48,040 bases of DNA from RGIG3528 sp964653855 (GTDB lineage Bacteria > Bacillota > Clostridia > Lachnospirales > Lachnospiraceae): contig CAZZFV010000013.1 of NCBI GenBank assembly GCA_964653855.1, positions 1 to 48,040 of the forward strand, read 5' to 3'. Below, one piece after another: positions 15,972 through 25,014 of this stretch. Below the pieces are notes generated by a model. It worked only from the letters and a program-made list of their open reading frames with translations. It did not search any database and was not told the DNA's origin. The position numbers and the translations under genes were made by a program. Position 1 is the stretch's first letter; each line of letters begins with the position of its first letter.

Positions 15972-18044
15972 ATGAAGAAAAAACTATTGGCAATGCTTCT
16001 TGCGGTTTCAATGGTAGCTTCGCTTGCGGCCTGCGGCAGCACTTCGGGCGATAACGGCTCAACCGTTACACCTACGACGGCAGCAAAAGCAACAAGCACA
16101 CCCACAACTGCCGCAAAGGCAACGGAGACACCTGTTCCGACCGCTACACCCACACCCGTGGACGTATCGACGATGACTTACTCGGAAGCTCCCGAGCTTG
16201 CGGCACAGGTTAAGGCAGGAACACTTCCCGCAGTAGAAAACAGAATTCCCGACACTGACAACATTTTCGTTGAGCAGACCGACGCAACGGGCAACAAGCT
16301 CGAAATCGGTACATACGGCGGAAACATCAATATCGTGGGCGGTTCGGGTTCATGGGATATTTCAAGACAGGTTCTTGAATCCATCATCCATTACAACACC
16401 GACGGAACATATTATCCCAACGTAATCAAGGCTTATGAGCACAACGACGATTACACCGTATGGACATTTTACTTAAGAGAAGGTATGAAGTGGTCCGACG
16501 GCGATGATTTCAACGCAGACGATATCACATTCTGGTATTATATGTGCCATGTCAACAACTACGACTCCAAGGCTTCCTGGTCAGCATTAAAGAGTGCCGA
16601 CGGTACGGCAGCGGTCCTTACAAAGGTCGACGATTACACGGTTACATGGACATTCACAAGCTCAAAGTATCCCGCAGACTTCATCGAGAACGGTGACTTC
16701 AAGTGGTGCTGGGCTCCTTCACATTATTTAAGCGACCTCATTCCGGATTCCTACTACGTAGAGAACCCTTACTGGAAGGCAACCGGTCTTTCCGATGAGC
16801 AGGTTCTTGCAAACGCAATCGCAAAGAATCTCAACTACTCAACGGTTAAGGATCTCGGTAAGCAGGCAACATATTACTTCTGGAACAATGCGGGACTTCC
16901 CACACTCAACTCTTATGTTCTTTCAACGGTTGAAGGAAACAGCAAGCGTACGGATTCCCTTTGCATCATGGTAAGAAACGCTTACTTCTGGAAGGTTGAC
17001 GCAGAAGGCAATCAGCTTCCTTATTGCGATAACATCTATCGTAAGGCAACATCCGAAGAAGGCCAGGATCAGCTTATGTACAGATCCGGCGAACTTGATA
17101 TCATCAGCGTTGCAATGAGCGACATTTCGAGCCTTATGAACGACGTTGGATCGACATCGACACTTAAGACATGGTCATCCACAAACTGGGGCGCATATCA
17201 GGTTACATTCAACTACACATGCAAAGATTCGAATTATGCAACACTTTTCAACAACTCCAAGTTCCGTCAGGCCATCTCGATCTGCGTAGACAGAGAGCAG
17301 TTCTCCGAACTTATCTGCGACGGATTCCTTGATCCCGGCCAGTGCGCACCCGAAGAAGGAAACTTCGGTTATGACGCAGAGTGGAAGGAAAAGTGGACAA
17401 CATACGACGTTGCATCCGCAAAGAAGCTCCTTGAGGAGTGCGGCCTTGTAATGGGCACAGACGGTTACTACAACTTCGCAGACGGTTCCGACTTCGTACT
17501 TACATTCTATGAGTATGAGCAGAACGGTGACGCAGCATTCGCAATCCTTGAGCAGTACTACAAGGCAGCAGGCATCAACTGCGCAATCAAGAACTACGAC
17601 ACAGCAGCATACGATACCGAAATCGACAACAACGACTGGTATGCATGCATTATCCCTCATACATCGATCGGCGGACTTTCGCTTAAGTCGAGAGTTGCTC
17701 CTTTCGTACCGGTTCAGCAGGCAGCCGAGTGGTACGGTGAGTACGGCACATATTACGGAACAAACGGCGCATCGGGCGTACAGCCTGTAGGCGATTTTGC
17801 AAAGCTTATCGAAATCTATGAGAAGTGGAACGCAACACCCGACGCAGAAGAGAGAGACGCATATGCTCTCGAAATCTATGAGATTCACAAAGAGAACCTC
17901 TGGTCGATCGCTTACCTTAATGCAGCGGGCGAATACAATATCGTAAGCAACAAGATTCACAACTATGCCGACAACCTTGTATCCGATGACCTTTATCAGT
18001 ATGCAAACATTGTTCACTATTGGACACTTTTTAAGACAGAGTAA
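15972..18044 (+). CDS. ABC transporter substrate-binding lipoprotein, SBP family 5 (Opp/Dpp type), probable oligosaccharide binder
   Basis: The 690-residue protein begins with a lipoprotein signal peptide; the lipobox LAAC places the lipidated cysteine at C21. A Thr/Pro/Ala-rich linker with repeated TPTTAAKAT-like units (about residues 30-60) tethers a large family 5 binding domain containing the typical segment YNTDGTYYPNVIKAYEHN and the WSDGDDFNADDITFWY motif. Family 5 proteins bind peptides but several clostridial and Thermotoga members bind oligosaccharides. It is larger than the roughly 540 residues of peptide binders, and it follows a GH105 gene, so sugar binding is my preferred reading. 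AGGAGG sits right at the end of the GH105 gene. A partial terminator after it probably raises its level over the permeases. Confidence 0.92.
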   Translation: MKKKLLAMLLAVSMVASLAACGSTSGDNGSTVTPTTAAKATSTPTTAAKATETPVPTATPTPVDVSTMTYSEAPELAAQVKAGTLPAVENRIPDTDNIFVEQTDATGNKLEIGTYGGNINIVGGSGSWDISRQVLESIIHYNTDGTYYPNVIKAYEHNDDYTVWTFYLREGMKWSDGDDFNADDITFWYYMCHVNNYDSKASWSALKSADGTAAVLTKVDDYTVTWTFTSSKYPADFIENGDFKWCWAPSHYLSDLIPDSYYVENPYWKATGLSDEQVLANAIAKNLNYSTVKDLGKQATYYFWNNAGLPTLNSYVLSTVEGNSKRTDSLCIMVRNAYFWKVDAEGNQLPYCDNIYRKATSEEGQDQLMYRSGELDIISVAMSDISSLMNDVGSTSTLKTWSSTNWGAYQVTFNYTCKDSNYATLFNNSKFRQAISICVDREQFSELICDGFLDPGQCAPEEGNFGYDAEWKEKWTTYDVASAKKLLEECGLVMGTDGYYNFADGSDFVLTFYEYEQNGDAAFAILEQYYKAAGINCAIKNYDTAAYDTEIDNNDWYACIIPHTSIGGLSLKSRVAPFVPVQQAAEWYGEYGTYYGTNGASGVQPVGDFAKLIEIYEKWNATPDAEERDAYALEIYEIHKENLWSIAYLNAAGEYNIVSNKIHNYADNLVSDDLYQYANIVHYWTLFKTE

Positions 18045-18062
18045 TTTTTAAGTAACTTTAAA

Positions 18063-18094
18063 GGGGGAGGGAATCACTTTCCTCCCCCGTTTTT
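18063..18094 (+). terminator. Intra-operon attenuating hairpin between binding protein and permeases
   Basis: GGGGGAGGGAA at 18063-18073 pairs with TTTCCTCCCCC at 18078-18088 (one G-T pair), followed by GTTTTT. The next gene has AAAGGA just downstream and no obvious promoter, so this probably ends most but not all transcripts, a common way to make more binding protein than permease. Confidence 0.8.
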
Positions 18095-18109
18095 GGAAAG
18101 GATTTTCTA

Positions 18110-19240
18110 ATGGAAGACAAAGTATTCGAAAAAGAAAATAAGTCAGAAACCACACAGAAGAAAACCTTTTGGAAAAGTGTAACGGATTTCTTTAAGAAAG
18201 ACCTTGTGTCGTATATCGTAAAAAGAGTACTTATGTTTATCCCGACGCTTTTTCTTATTTCGATACTCGTTTTCTTCGTTATTCAGCTCCCTCCGGGAGA
18301 CTATGTAAGCGCACATATAGCTTCGCTTGCGACGGAAGGCGAAATCGTCGATGCGGATTATGCGGCTTCGCTCCGTGCGGAATACGGTTTGGATCTTCCC
18401 GTATATCAGCAATACATCAAATGGGTGAAGGATATCATCTGGACATCCTCCGACTCAACTTATTATCAATTGTATCATTCACATCACAACTGGAAATATT
18501 CATTTGCTTACGGACAAAACGTTTGGGACGTTATCGAAGAACGTCTCGGACTTACGATAAAATTTACGGCCATAATCATGGTATTCCAATACCTTGTGTC
18601 AATTCCGATTGCGATTTACGCTTCGACGCACCAATATTCGAAGGGTGACTACATATCTTCGGTTATCGGTTTCCTCGGGACCGCAATTCCCAACTTCATC
18701 TTCGCGATCATCTTACAATATCTTGCTTATAAGTGGACGGGAAACGCGAGCGTCGGACTTTTCACGGAAGAAATGCTTGTAAACGGAATACATTGGTACA
18801 ACTTCGGCGAATTGATGAAGAGAATGATTATTCCGATAATCGTTCTCGGAACGAGCGGAACATGCGGAATCATCCGTTCGGTACGTGCCCAGATGCTTGA
18901 TGAAGTGGGAAGACAATACACTCTCACAGCTCGCGCAAAGGGTGTATCGGAAGGCAAAATCATTATGAAATATTGCTTCCGTGCTGCCATCAACCCCACG
19001 GTATCCGGACTCGGCGGCGTTCTTTCGAGCCTCTTCTCGGGATCTACGGTTACCGCAATGGTTTTAAACATCCAGATCCAGGGACCTCAGCTCTTTAAGG
19101 CTCTCCAGACACAGGACATGTATCTTGCCGGCGCAATCGTAATGGTTCAGGCAATACTCGTTCTTATCGGAATTCTTTTCTCCGATATAGCACTTGCATT
19201 CCTCGATCCCAGAATTCGTTATTCAGGAGGTAACAGATAA
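18110..19240 (+). CDS. ABC transporter permease, DppB/OppB family
   Basis: This 376-residue inner-membrane subunit has six hydrophobic segments after a charged N-terminal tail of about 35 residues (rich in Lys/Glu) that is longer than in E. coli DppB. The EAA-type cytoplasmic loop that docks to the ATPases is visible in LTARAKGVSEGKIIMKYCFR. It has the family start IVKRVLMFIPTLFLISILVFF. AAAGGA upstream supports the ATG. It ends in TAATG shared with the next permease, so the two are coupled. With the neighbouring DppC-like subunit it forms the membrane channel of the importer served by the preceding lipoprotein. Confidence 0.93.
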   Translation: MEDKVFEKENKSETTQKKTFWKSVTDFFKKDLVSYIVKRVLMFIPTLFLISILVFFVIQLPPGDYVSAHIASLATEGEIVDADYAASLRAEYGLDLPVYQQYIKWVKDIIWTSSDSTYYQLYHSHHNWKYSFAYGQNVWDVIEERLGLTIKFTAIIMVFQYLVSIPIAIYASTHQYSKGDYISSVIGFLGTAIPNFIFAIILQYLAYKWTGNASVGLFTEEMLVNGIHWYNFGELMKRMIIPIIVLGTSGTCGIIRSVRAQMLDEVGRQYTLTARAKGVSEGKIIMKYCFRAAINPTVSGLGGVLSSLFSGSTVTAMVLNIQIQGPQLFKALQTQDMYLAGAIVMVQAILVLIGILFSDIALAFLDPRIRYSGGNR

Positions 19241-20355
19241 TGGCTAAGAAAAAAACGGCTGAAGATTATTATTTGGCCTCCCAATGGACACTTATGTTCA
19301 GAAAACTCAAAAAACATAAGCTTGCCAAGATTTCGGGAATTATTCTCATAATTTTGTTTATCGGCGCGATTTTTGCGGATTTCCTCGCACCGTACTCTCT
19401 TGAAGAGTTTGACGGAGTATACCGTAATTCCGCTCCCACGGAACTTCATGTGGAATTTGAAGGAAAAAATGTGGGACTTTATGTTTACAAGCTTGTTAAG
19501 CACAAAGACAAGCAGACGTTCCAGATTACATACACCTACGATACTTCCGAATATTACAAGGTTAAGTGGTTTGTTCACGGTTCGGAATACAAGATCCTCG
19601 GATTTATCCCCTGCGACCTTCATTTGTTCGGTGTGGGCGAAGGCAGCAACGGCGGCACGGGTGCAAAGATAATGATTTTCGGTGCCGACGGACTCGGACG
19701 CGACATCTTCTCAAGAGTATTGCAAGGCGCGAGAGTATCGCTTTCGATTCCTTTTGCGAGCGCGTTTATAAGCTTTTTCTTAGGCGTTGCGATCGGTTCG
19801 ATTTCCGGTTATTTCGGCGGTATTACGGATATCATTATCCAGCGTATCATCGAGGTTATCGGAGCCGTTCCGCAGATTCCCCTTTGGATGGCTCTTTCTG
19901 CGGCAATCCCCGCGGGTGTTTCGTCGGTTAAAATGTATTTTTACATGACTCTCATATTATCGTTCATAAACTGGACGGGAATGGCGAGAGTCGTTCGAGG
20001 AAAGTTTTTGTCACTTAAGAATGAGGATTACGTCATGGCTGCAAGGCTGTCCGGCGTATCCACTTGGAAGATAATCTGGAGACACCTGGTACCCGGCTTC
20101 ATGAGTTACTTAATCGTTTCCATAACGCTCGGAATTCCCGGCTCGATTGTCGGCGAAACGTCGATGTCTTATCTCGGACTCGGAATCAAGTCGCCCGCAA
20201 CCTCATGGGGCGTGCTTCTTCAGGAGGCAAGCACGGTTACGGACGTTGCCGCAAATCCTCACAAGCTTATTCCGATCATATTCGTAATAATTACGGTTCT
20301 TGCGTACAACTTCCTCGGAGACGGACTCCGTGATGCGGCAGACCCGTACAAATAA
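19240..20355 (+). CDS. ABC transporter permease, DppC/OppC family, with enlarged external loop
   Basis: This 371-residue protein has one N-terminal membrane helix (about residues 28-50), the family motif GADGLGRDIFSR at residues 148-159 and five more helices with the EAA loop (VMAARLSGVSTWKIIWRHLVP). In typical DppC proteins the GTDxxGRD motif follows the first helix by about 35 residues; here it follows by about 97, so some 60 extra residues face outside. That insert is rich in Tyr, Lys and beta-prone stretches and may contact the large binding protein. The start overlaps the stop of the DppB-like gene. AGGAGG lies within the preceding gene's end. Confidence 0.93.
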   Translation: MAKKKTAEDYYLASQWTLMFRKLKKHKLAKISGIILIILFIGAIFADFLAPYSLEEFDGVYRNSAPTELHVEFEGKNVGLYVYKLVKHKDKQTFQITYTYDTSEYYKVKWFVHGSEYKILGFIPCDLHLFGVGEGSNGGTGAKIMIFGADGLGRDIFSRVLQGARVSLSIPFASAFISFFLGVAIGSISGYFGGITDIIIQRIIEVIGAVPQIPLWMALSAAIPAGVSSVKMYFYMTLILSFINWTGMARVVRGKFLSLKNEDYVMAARLSGVSTWKIIWRHLVPGFMSYLIVSITLGIPGSIVGETSMSYLGLGIKSPATSWGVLLQEASTVTDVAANPHKLIPIIFVIITVLAYNFLGDGLRDAADPYK

Positions 20356-20374
20356 AAACAGGAGGACTTAAAAA

Positions 20375-21580
20375 ATGGATAAAGACACAATCATTCAGGT
20401 TAAAGACCTCCACGTTGACATAGCACTTCATGAGGGCACGCTTACCGCGGTAAGAGGTGTCAATTTCGAAATAAAAAAAGGTGAAACGCTCGGACTTGTG
20501 GGCGAATCCGGATGCGGTAAATCGCTTACGAGTAAGGCAATTCTCGGAATCAACGACAAAAAGTGCACATCGCACGGACAGGTGCTCTTTAACGCGAAAA
20601 GTAAGGGCGAAGTCGATCTTGTTCAAATGAATCCGACGGGCAAAGAGATAAGAGCGATCCGCGGCAAGGAAATATCGATGATTTTCCAGGAACCCATGGT
20701 TGCCTTTTCACCGATGTATACGATAGGAAACCAGATTGTTGAGGCGGTTCTTCTTCATATCACAAAGGATAAGAAGGAAGCAAAGCGCATCGCTCTCAAC
20801 ATGATGAAAAAGGTAGGCATAGCAAATGCCGAAAAGCGTTACAATCAATATCCCCACGAGTTTTCGGGCGGCATGCTGCAGCGTGCGCTTATTGCGATGG
20901 CGCTTGTATGCAATCCCAGAATGCTTATTGCCGACGAGCCCACAACGGCTCTCGACGTTACGATTCAGGCGCAGATCCTTGAGCTTATGAAAGAGCTCCA
21001 GAAGGATATGGGAATGGCAATCCTTTTTATCACGCATGACCTCGGCGTTGTAGCAAAAATGTGCGACAGGGTTGCCGTAATGTATCTCGGTAAGATTGTC
21101 GAAAGCGCGGATGCGAACACGATATACGCTAATCCCCAGCACCCCTACACGAAAGGACTCATAGGCTCCGTTCATAAGATCGGAGCATCGCGTGACGAAA
21201 GACTTTTCTCGATCGAAGGCACCGTTCCGCTCGCAATGAATCTTCCGATTCAATGCGGATTTTATGACAGATGCACGGTTGCGATAAAGGGACTTTGTGA
21301 CAAGGCTGAGCCCGAGCTTGTGGAAATCGAGCCCGGACACAAGATTGCATGCTTTGCTTGTGAGAACGCAAAGTGCAAATTGCAAGTCGAAAAGGCGAAG
21401 AAAGAAATTGCGGATAGAGAAGAAAGACGGCGGCTCGCAGCAGAAGAAGCCGCACGCAAGGCTTCGGAAGAACAAGAAAAGAAAAACCAAAGTTTTACAA
21501 AGAGAGTTTCCGAAAACTTTAAAAACAATGTTTCAAAAGTCAAAGACAGTGCTTCAAAAATATTCAACGGAGGTAAGTAG
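20375..21580 (+). CDS. ABC transporter ATP-binding protein, DppD/OppD family, with C-terminal extension
   Basis: This 401-residue ATPase has Walker A GESGCGKS, signature motif FSGGMLQRALIAMAL, Walker B MLIADEPTTALD and the switch histidine in ITHDLG. The Opp/Dpp-specific C-terminal domain with four or more cysteines (CGFYDRC, then CFACENAKC) follows; in related OppD/DppD proteins these bind an iron-sulfur cluster. Residues 338-401 form an extra highly charged, Ala/Glu/Lys/Arg-rich tail that looks like a helix or coiled coil followed by a basic segment; normal DppD ends near 330. CAGGAGG is 11 bases or so upstream of the ATG. It pairs with the next ATPase, two bases downstream. Confidence 0.93.
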   Translation: MDKDTIIQVKDLHVDIALHEGTLTAVRGVNFEIKKGETLGLVGESGCGKSLTSKAILGINDKKCTSHGQVLFNAKSKGEVDLVQMNPTGKEIRAIRGKEISMIFQEPMVAFSPMYTIGNQIVEAVLLHITKDKKEAKRIALNMMKKVGIANAEKRYNQYPHEFSGGMLQRALIAMALVCNPRMLIADEPTTALDVTIQAQILELMKELQKDMGMAILFITHDLGVVAKMCDRVAVMYLGKIVESADANTIYANPQHPYTKGLIGSVHKIGASRDERLFSIEGTVPLAMNLPIQCGFYDRCTVAIKGLCDKAEPELVEIEPGHKIACFACENAKCKLQVEKAKKEIADREERRRLAAEEAARKASEEQEKKNQSFTKRVSENFKNNVSKVKDSASKIFNGGK

Positions 21581-21582
21581 GC

Positions 21583-22620
21583 ATGGCTGAAATGAAAAAA
21601 GATACCATTCTTGAAGTAAAACATGTTCACAAGCGCTTTACCTCCAAGGGTATTACCGTAAAAGCCGTTACGGACGTTTCGTTTGACGTTCGCCCGGGAG
21701 AAACTATCGGAATAGTCGGAGAATCCGGCTGCGGCAAAACAACGCTCGGAAGATGCATAGTGCGTGCATACGACGCTTCCGAAGGCGAAGTGCTTTATCG
21801 CACAAAGAGCGGCGAAGAGGTTGACTTTTTGAAGGTCGACCGCAAAAAAATGAAGGAAATCCGCAAGGAAATCCAGATGATTTTCCAGGATCCCTATTCT
21901 TCGCTCGACCCCCGTATGACGGTTCTCGATATCATAAAAGAGCCCTTACGCGCAAATTTCCCCAAAATGTCGAAGGACGAAATGGATAAGCGTGCAAAAG
22001 ACATGGCTGTAAAGGTCGGACTTAACCCCACTTATCTTATGCGTTATCCTCACGCTTTCTCGGGCGGACAGCGCCAGCGTATCGGTATCGCGAGGGCGCT
22101 CGTAATAAGCCCTCAGATTATCGTTTGCGACGAAGCGGTATCCGCACTCGACGTTTCGATTCAGGCGCAGGTTATCAACCTTCTCCGTGATCTTCAAAAA
22201 GATTTGGGACTCACATATCTCTTTATTTCGCACGATTTGTCGGTTGTTGAGCATATTTCCGACAAGGTCGGTGTTATGTATCTCGGAAGAATGGTTGAGT
22301 TTTGCGAAACCGAAAAACTGTTCTCGCATCCCATGCATCCTTACACGGAAGCTTTGCTTTCGGCGGTACCCGTTGCGGATCCCACATACAAGATGGAGCG
22401 AATCCCGCTTATGGGCGAAATTCCCAACCCCGCAAACCCGCCTTCGGGATGCTATTTCCATGAGAGATGCCGTTATTGCACAAAGAAGTGCGTAGAAGAG
22501 GCACCGGAGCTCAAAACGATGCCCGACGGACGCCTTTGCGCATGTCACAGGGCGGAAGAGCTTAGTCTCAACGGATTTAATCTTGCGGCAATGCAGGCCG
22601 ACAAAAAAGCAAATAAGTAA
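21583..22620 (+). CDS. ABC transporter ATP-binding protein, DppF/OppF family
   Basis: This 345-residue ATPase has Walker A GESGCGKT, signature FSGGQRQRIGIARAL, Walker B IIVCDEAVSALD and switch histidine ISHDLS, followed by the C-terminal Opp-type domain with cysteines (CYFHERCRYCTKKC). It forms a heterodimer with the DppD-like subunit to power the importer. GGAGG in the preceding gene's tail (about 21570-21574) is its ribosome binding site. It is the last gene of the operon, which runs GH105, binding lipoprotein, two permeases, two ATPases, and closes with a strong terminator. Confidence 0.94.
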   Translation: MAEMKKDTILEVKHVHKRFTSKGITVKAVTDVSFDVRPGETIGIVGESGCGKTTLGRCIVRAYDASEGEVLYRTKSGEEVDFLKVDRKKMKEIRKEIQMIFQDPYSSLDPRMTVLDIIKEPLRANFPKMSKDEMDKRAKDMAVKVGLNPTYLMRYPHAFSGGQRQRIGIARALVISPQIIVCDEAVSALDVSIQAQVINLLRDLQKDLGLTYLFISHDLSVVEHISDKVGVMYLGRMVEFCETEKLFSHPMHPYTEALLSAVPVADPTYKMERIPLMGEIPNPANPPSGCYFHERCRYCTKKCVEEAPELKTMPDGRLCACHRAEELSLNGFNLAAMQADKKANK

Positions 22621-22675
22621 ATGTAAAAATAAAACCAATAAGCCTATAAGGATTCATAAGGTCCTTAGATTTTGG

Positions 22676-22706
22676 AAGACACGGGAAATGTCCCGTGTCT
22701 TTCTTT
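22676..22706 (+). terminator. Terminator of the ABC transporter operon
   Basis: AAGACACGGGA at 22676-22686 pairs perfectly with TCCCGTGTCTT at 22691-22701 around an AATG loop, then TCTTTT. Confidence 0.92.
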
Positions 22707-22817
22707 TGTTTCCCTATTTTTTTTGATATTCTAATAAAAATGCCGGGATGTGCCGATATAAAATATGATGAAGAGGCTGTTGTAATTTTTGTTTAAATAT
22801 ACAAAAAGGAGAATATT

Positions 22818-23147
22818 ATGGCTAAAAAAGATATCAATCTTGAAACGGTGACACTCGAACTTGATGACGGAACGGAAATGGTTTGTGACGTTATTTCGAT
22901 TTTTCCTGCGGTGGTTGACGGTGTCGAAAAAATGTATATCGCGCTTCTTGACGAAAATGCGGGTGAAGACGGGGATATTTTCTTATACGGAGCGGAAAAT
23001 TTGGAAGACCCCGACAATATAATATTAAACGATATAGAATCGGACGAGGAATTTGAAATCGTATCCGATGCGTTTGACGAGATGCTCGACGACGAAGAAT
23101 TAAACGAAATGCTTGACGGAATCGACGAAGACGAGGATGAAGAGTAA
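22818..23147 (+). CDS. DUF1292 domain protein
   Basis: This 109-residue acidic protein matches the DUF1292 pattern: an N-terminal beta-rich part (TVTLELDDGTEMVCDVISIF, then YIALLDE and FLYGAEN) and a C-terminal run of Asp and Glu that is about half of the last 35 residues. The family is common in Firmicutes, often near the Holliday-junction resolvase gene, but that context is absent here. Function is unknown. AAAAGGAG at 22805-22812 supports the start. It lies alone between the transporter terminator and the GH2 gene; an A-T-rich stretch upstream includes TATAAA (22757-22762) but no clear -35. Confidence 0.85.
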   Translation: MAKKDINLETVTLELDDGTEMVCDVISIFPAVVDGVEKMYIALLDENAGEDGDIFLYGAENLEDPDNIILNDIESDEEFEIVSDAFDEMLDDEELNEMLDGIDEDEDEE

Positions 23148-23209
23148 CGGGGAGAAGAAAGATTTGTAAAGCGAGTCTTGATATATAGGGGGATATTTGG
23201 AGGCATATT

Positions 23210-24979
23210 ATGGGTGAGATGCATTGTCCGGATTATTTAAAAACGAGAAACAGATGGATAAGCCTTGACGGTGACTGGCTGCTAAACGGAACAAGGATAA
23301 AGGTACCTTTTTGCCCGGAAAGCAGAACGTCCGAGTTTCTCGGTGAAATCGATTATACGAAGGAATATTCGTTTGTATACGAAAAATGTTTTGATTTGCC
23401 CGAATTTATGAGGGAAAACGAAAACGCGCGGATAATTTTGCATTTGGACGGTGTTGACCAGGAATATGTTCTTGTTCTTAACGACAAGATAATCGGCGCG
23501 CATTCCGACGGATATACGAGAGCGGAATTCGATATTACGAATGCGGTGCGAAAGAGTAATGAGAATTTGCTTAAAGTAATTGTGTCCGACACGCTTTCGA
23601 CGGAATTCCCATACGGAAAACAAAAATTAAAGCGCGGCGGAATGTGGTATACGCCTTTCAGCGGAATATGGAAGAGCGTCTGGCTTGAGGAAGTGCCCGA
23701 AAAATATATAGGGGATTTGACTATAAAGGCAAATCCCGAGAGCGTCACGGTAAGCTTTAATTTCAGCGATTTTCTTGAGAAGGAAGTAAGGATAAGAATA
23801 TATGCGCCCGTGATAAAGCACGCGGAATTTGGGGCAATAATAAACGAGCAGGACACTGAAGAAGAATATTGGACAGTTTTTTACGATATAAACAATATTC
23901 CCGAGAATGATCTTCGGATTCCGTTACATGACATCGTGTCGAATCTCGGAAATCCCATTCCCGTTAAGCTTTGGGATACCGAAAATCCGTGGATTTACGA
24001 CATGGAAATCGAGGCGGGAGAGGACAGAATAAAAACATATTTTGCCATCCGTACGATTGAAATTAAGCTTATAAACGGCATCCCGAGAGTGTGCTTAAAC
24101 GATAAACCCATATTCCTTCACGGAGTGCTCGACCAGGGATATTTTACAGAGTCTGTGTGCCTTCCCGGAGACGCACGCGAATATGAGCGTGACATTTTGC
24201 GTATGAAGGAACTCGGCTTTAATATGCTCAGAAAGCATATCAAAACGGAGCCCGATTGTTATTACTATTATGCCGACATTCACGGCATGCTTATAATGCA
24301 GGATATGGTAAATTCGGGGAAATACCGCTACATAAAGGATACGGTGCTTCCGACGATAGGAATCAAATTTTCGATTGAAAAACTGCGTCATGCGACAAAA
24401 AAACGCCGTATGAATTTTGAAAAACATATAAACGGAGTGGTTCGTGACCTACGAAACCATCCTTCGATAATATGCTATACGATTTTTAACGAAGGCTGGG
24501 GCGAACACGAGAGCGGTTACTATTACGATCTTCTTAAAAAGCTCGATGACACACGTCTTATCGACACGGCTTCGGGTTGGTTTAAGCCCGGTAAAACCGA
24601 TTTTGACAGCAGACACATATATTTCAGGCTTCGTAACATAAAGAAGAACGGCTCTTATCACGGAAAGCCGATATTTGTGACCGAATGCGGCGGATATTCG
24701 TATGCGGTTACGGGACACATGTATAAAGAAGACGCATCTTACGGGTACGGAACGTGTAAGAGCATAGAGGAACTCACGGACAAAATCGAAGAGCTTTACA
24801 AAAAGATGATTATGCCGGGCATAAAAGCATCCGTGTGCGGGTGCGTATATACACAGCTTTCGGACGTGGAAGACGAAATAAACGGGCTTTACACGTTTGA
24901 CCGCGAGGTATGCAAGGTTGACAAGGAAAGAATGATTAAGCTCTCAAAGGAACTTACCGGAGAAAAGTGGTTTGTATAA
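23210..24979 (+). CDS. Glycoside hydrolase family 2 enzyme (beta-galactosidase/beta-glucuronidase type)
   Basis: This 589-residue protein has the three-part GH2 layout: a jelly-roll sugar-binding domain (about 1-165, with YSFVYEKCFDLP and HLDGVDQEYVLVLND), an immunoglobulin-like domain (about 165-275) and a TIM barrel (about 285-589). The acid/base is E428 in FNEGWGE and the nucleophile E492 in TECGGYSY. The C-terminal segment TQLSDVEDEINGLYTFDR is shared by GH2 enzymes of this kind. There is no signal peptide, so it acts inside the cell. TTGGAGG precedes the ATG. Substrate is not readable from sequence; the neighbouring uptake locus suggests plant-glycan fragments. It may be cotranscribed with the DUF1292 gene, 62 bases upstream. 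Confidence 0.9.
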   Translation: MGEMHCPDYLKTRNRWISLDGDWLLNGTRIKVPFCPESRTSEFLGEIDYTKEYSFVYEKCFDLPEFMRENENARIILHLDGVDQEYVLVLNDKIIGAHSDGYTRAEFDITNAVRKSNENLLKVIVSDTLSTEFPYGKQKLKRGGMWYTPFSGIWKSVWLEEVPEKYIGDLTIKANPESVTVSFNFSDFLEKEVRIRIYAPVIKHAEFGAIINEQDTEEEYWTVFYDINNIPENDLRIPLHDIVSNLGNPIPVKLWDTENPWIYDMEIEAGEDRIKTYFAIRTIEIKLINGIPRVCLNDKPIFLHGVLDQGYFTESVCLPGDAREYERDILRMKELGFNMLRKHIKTEPDCYYYYADIHGMLIMQDMVNSGKYRYIKDTVLPTIGIKFSIEKLRHATKKRRMNFEKHINGVVRDLRNHPSIICYTIFNEGWGEHESGYYYDLLKKLDDTRLIDTASGWFKPGKTDFDSRHIYFRLRNIKKNGSYHGKPIFVTECGGYSYAVTGHMYKEDASYGYGTCKSIEELTDKIEELYKKMIMPGIKASVCGCVYTQLSDVEDEINGLYTFDREVCKVDKERMIKLSKELTGEKWFV

Positions 24980-25014
24980 GAAAAATTTAAAATGACTTAC
25001 CGGAGGAATGTGGT

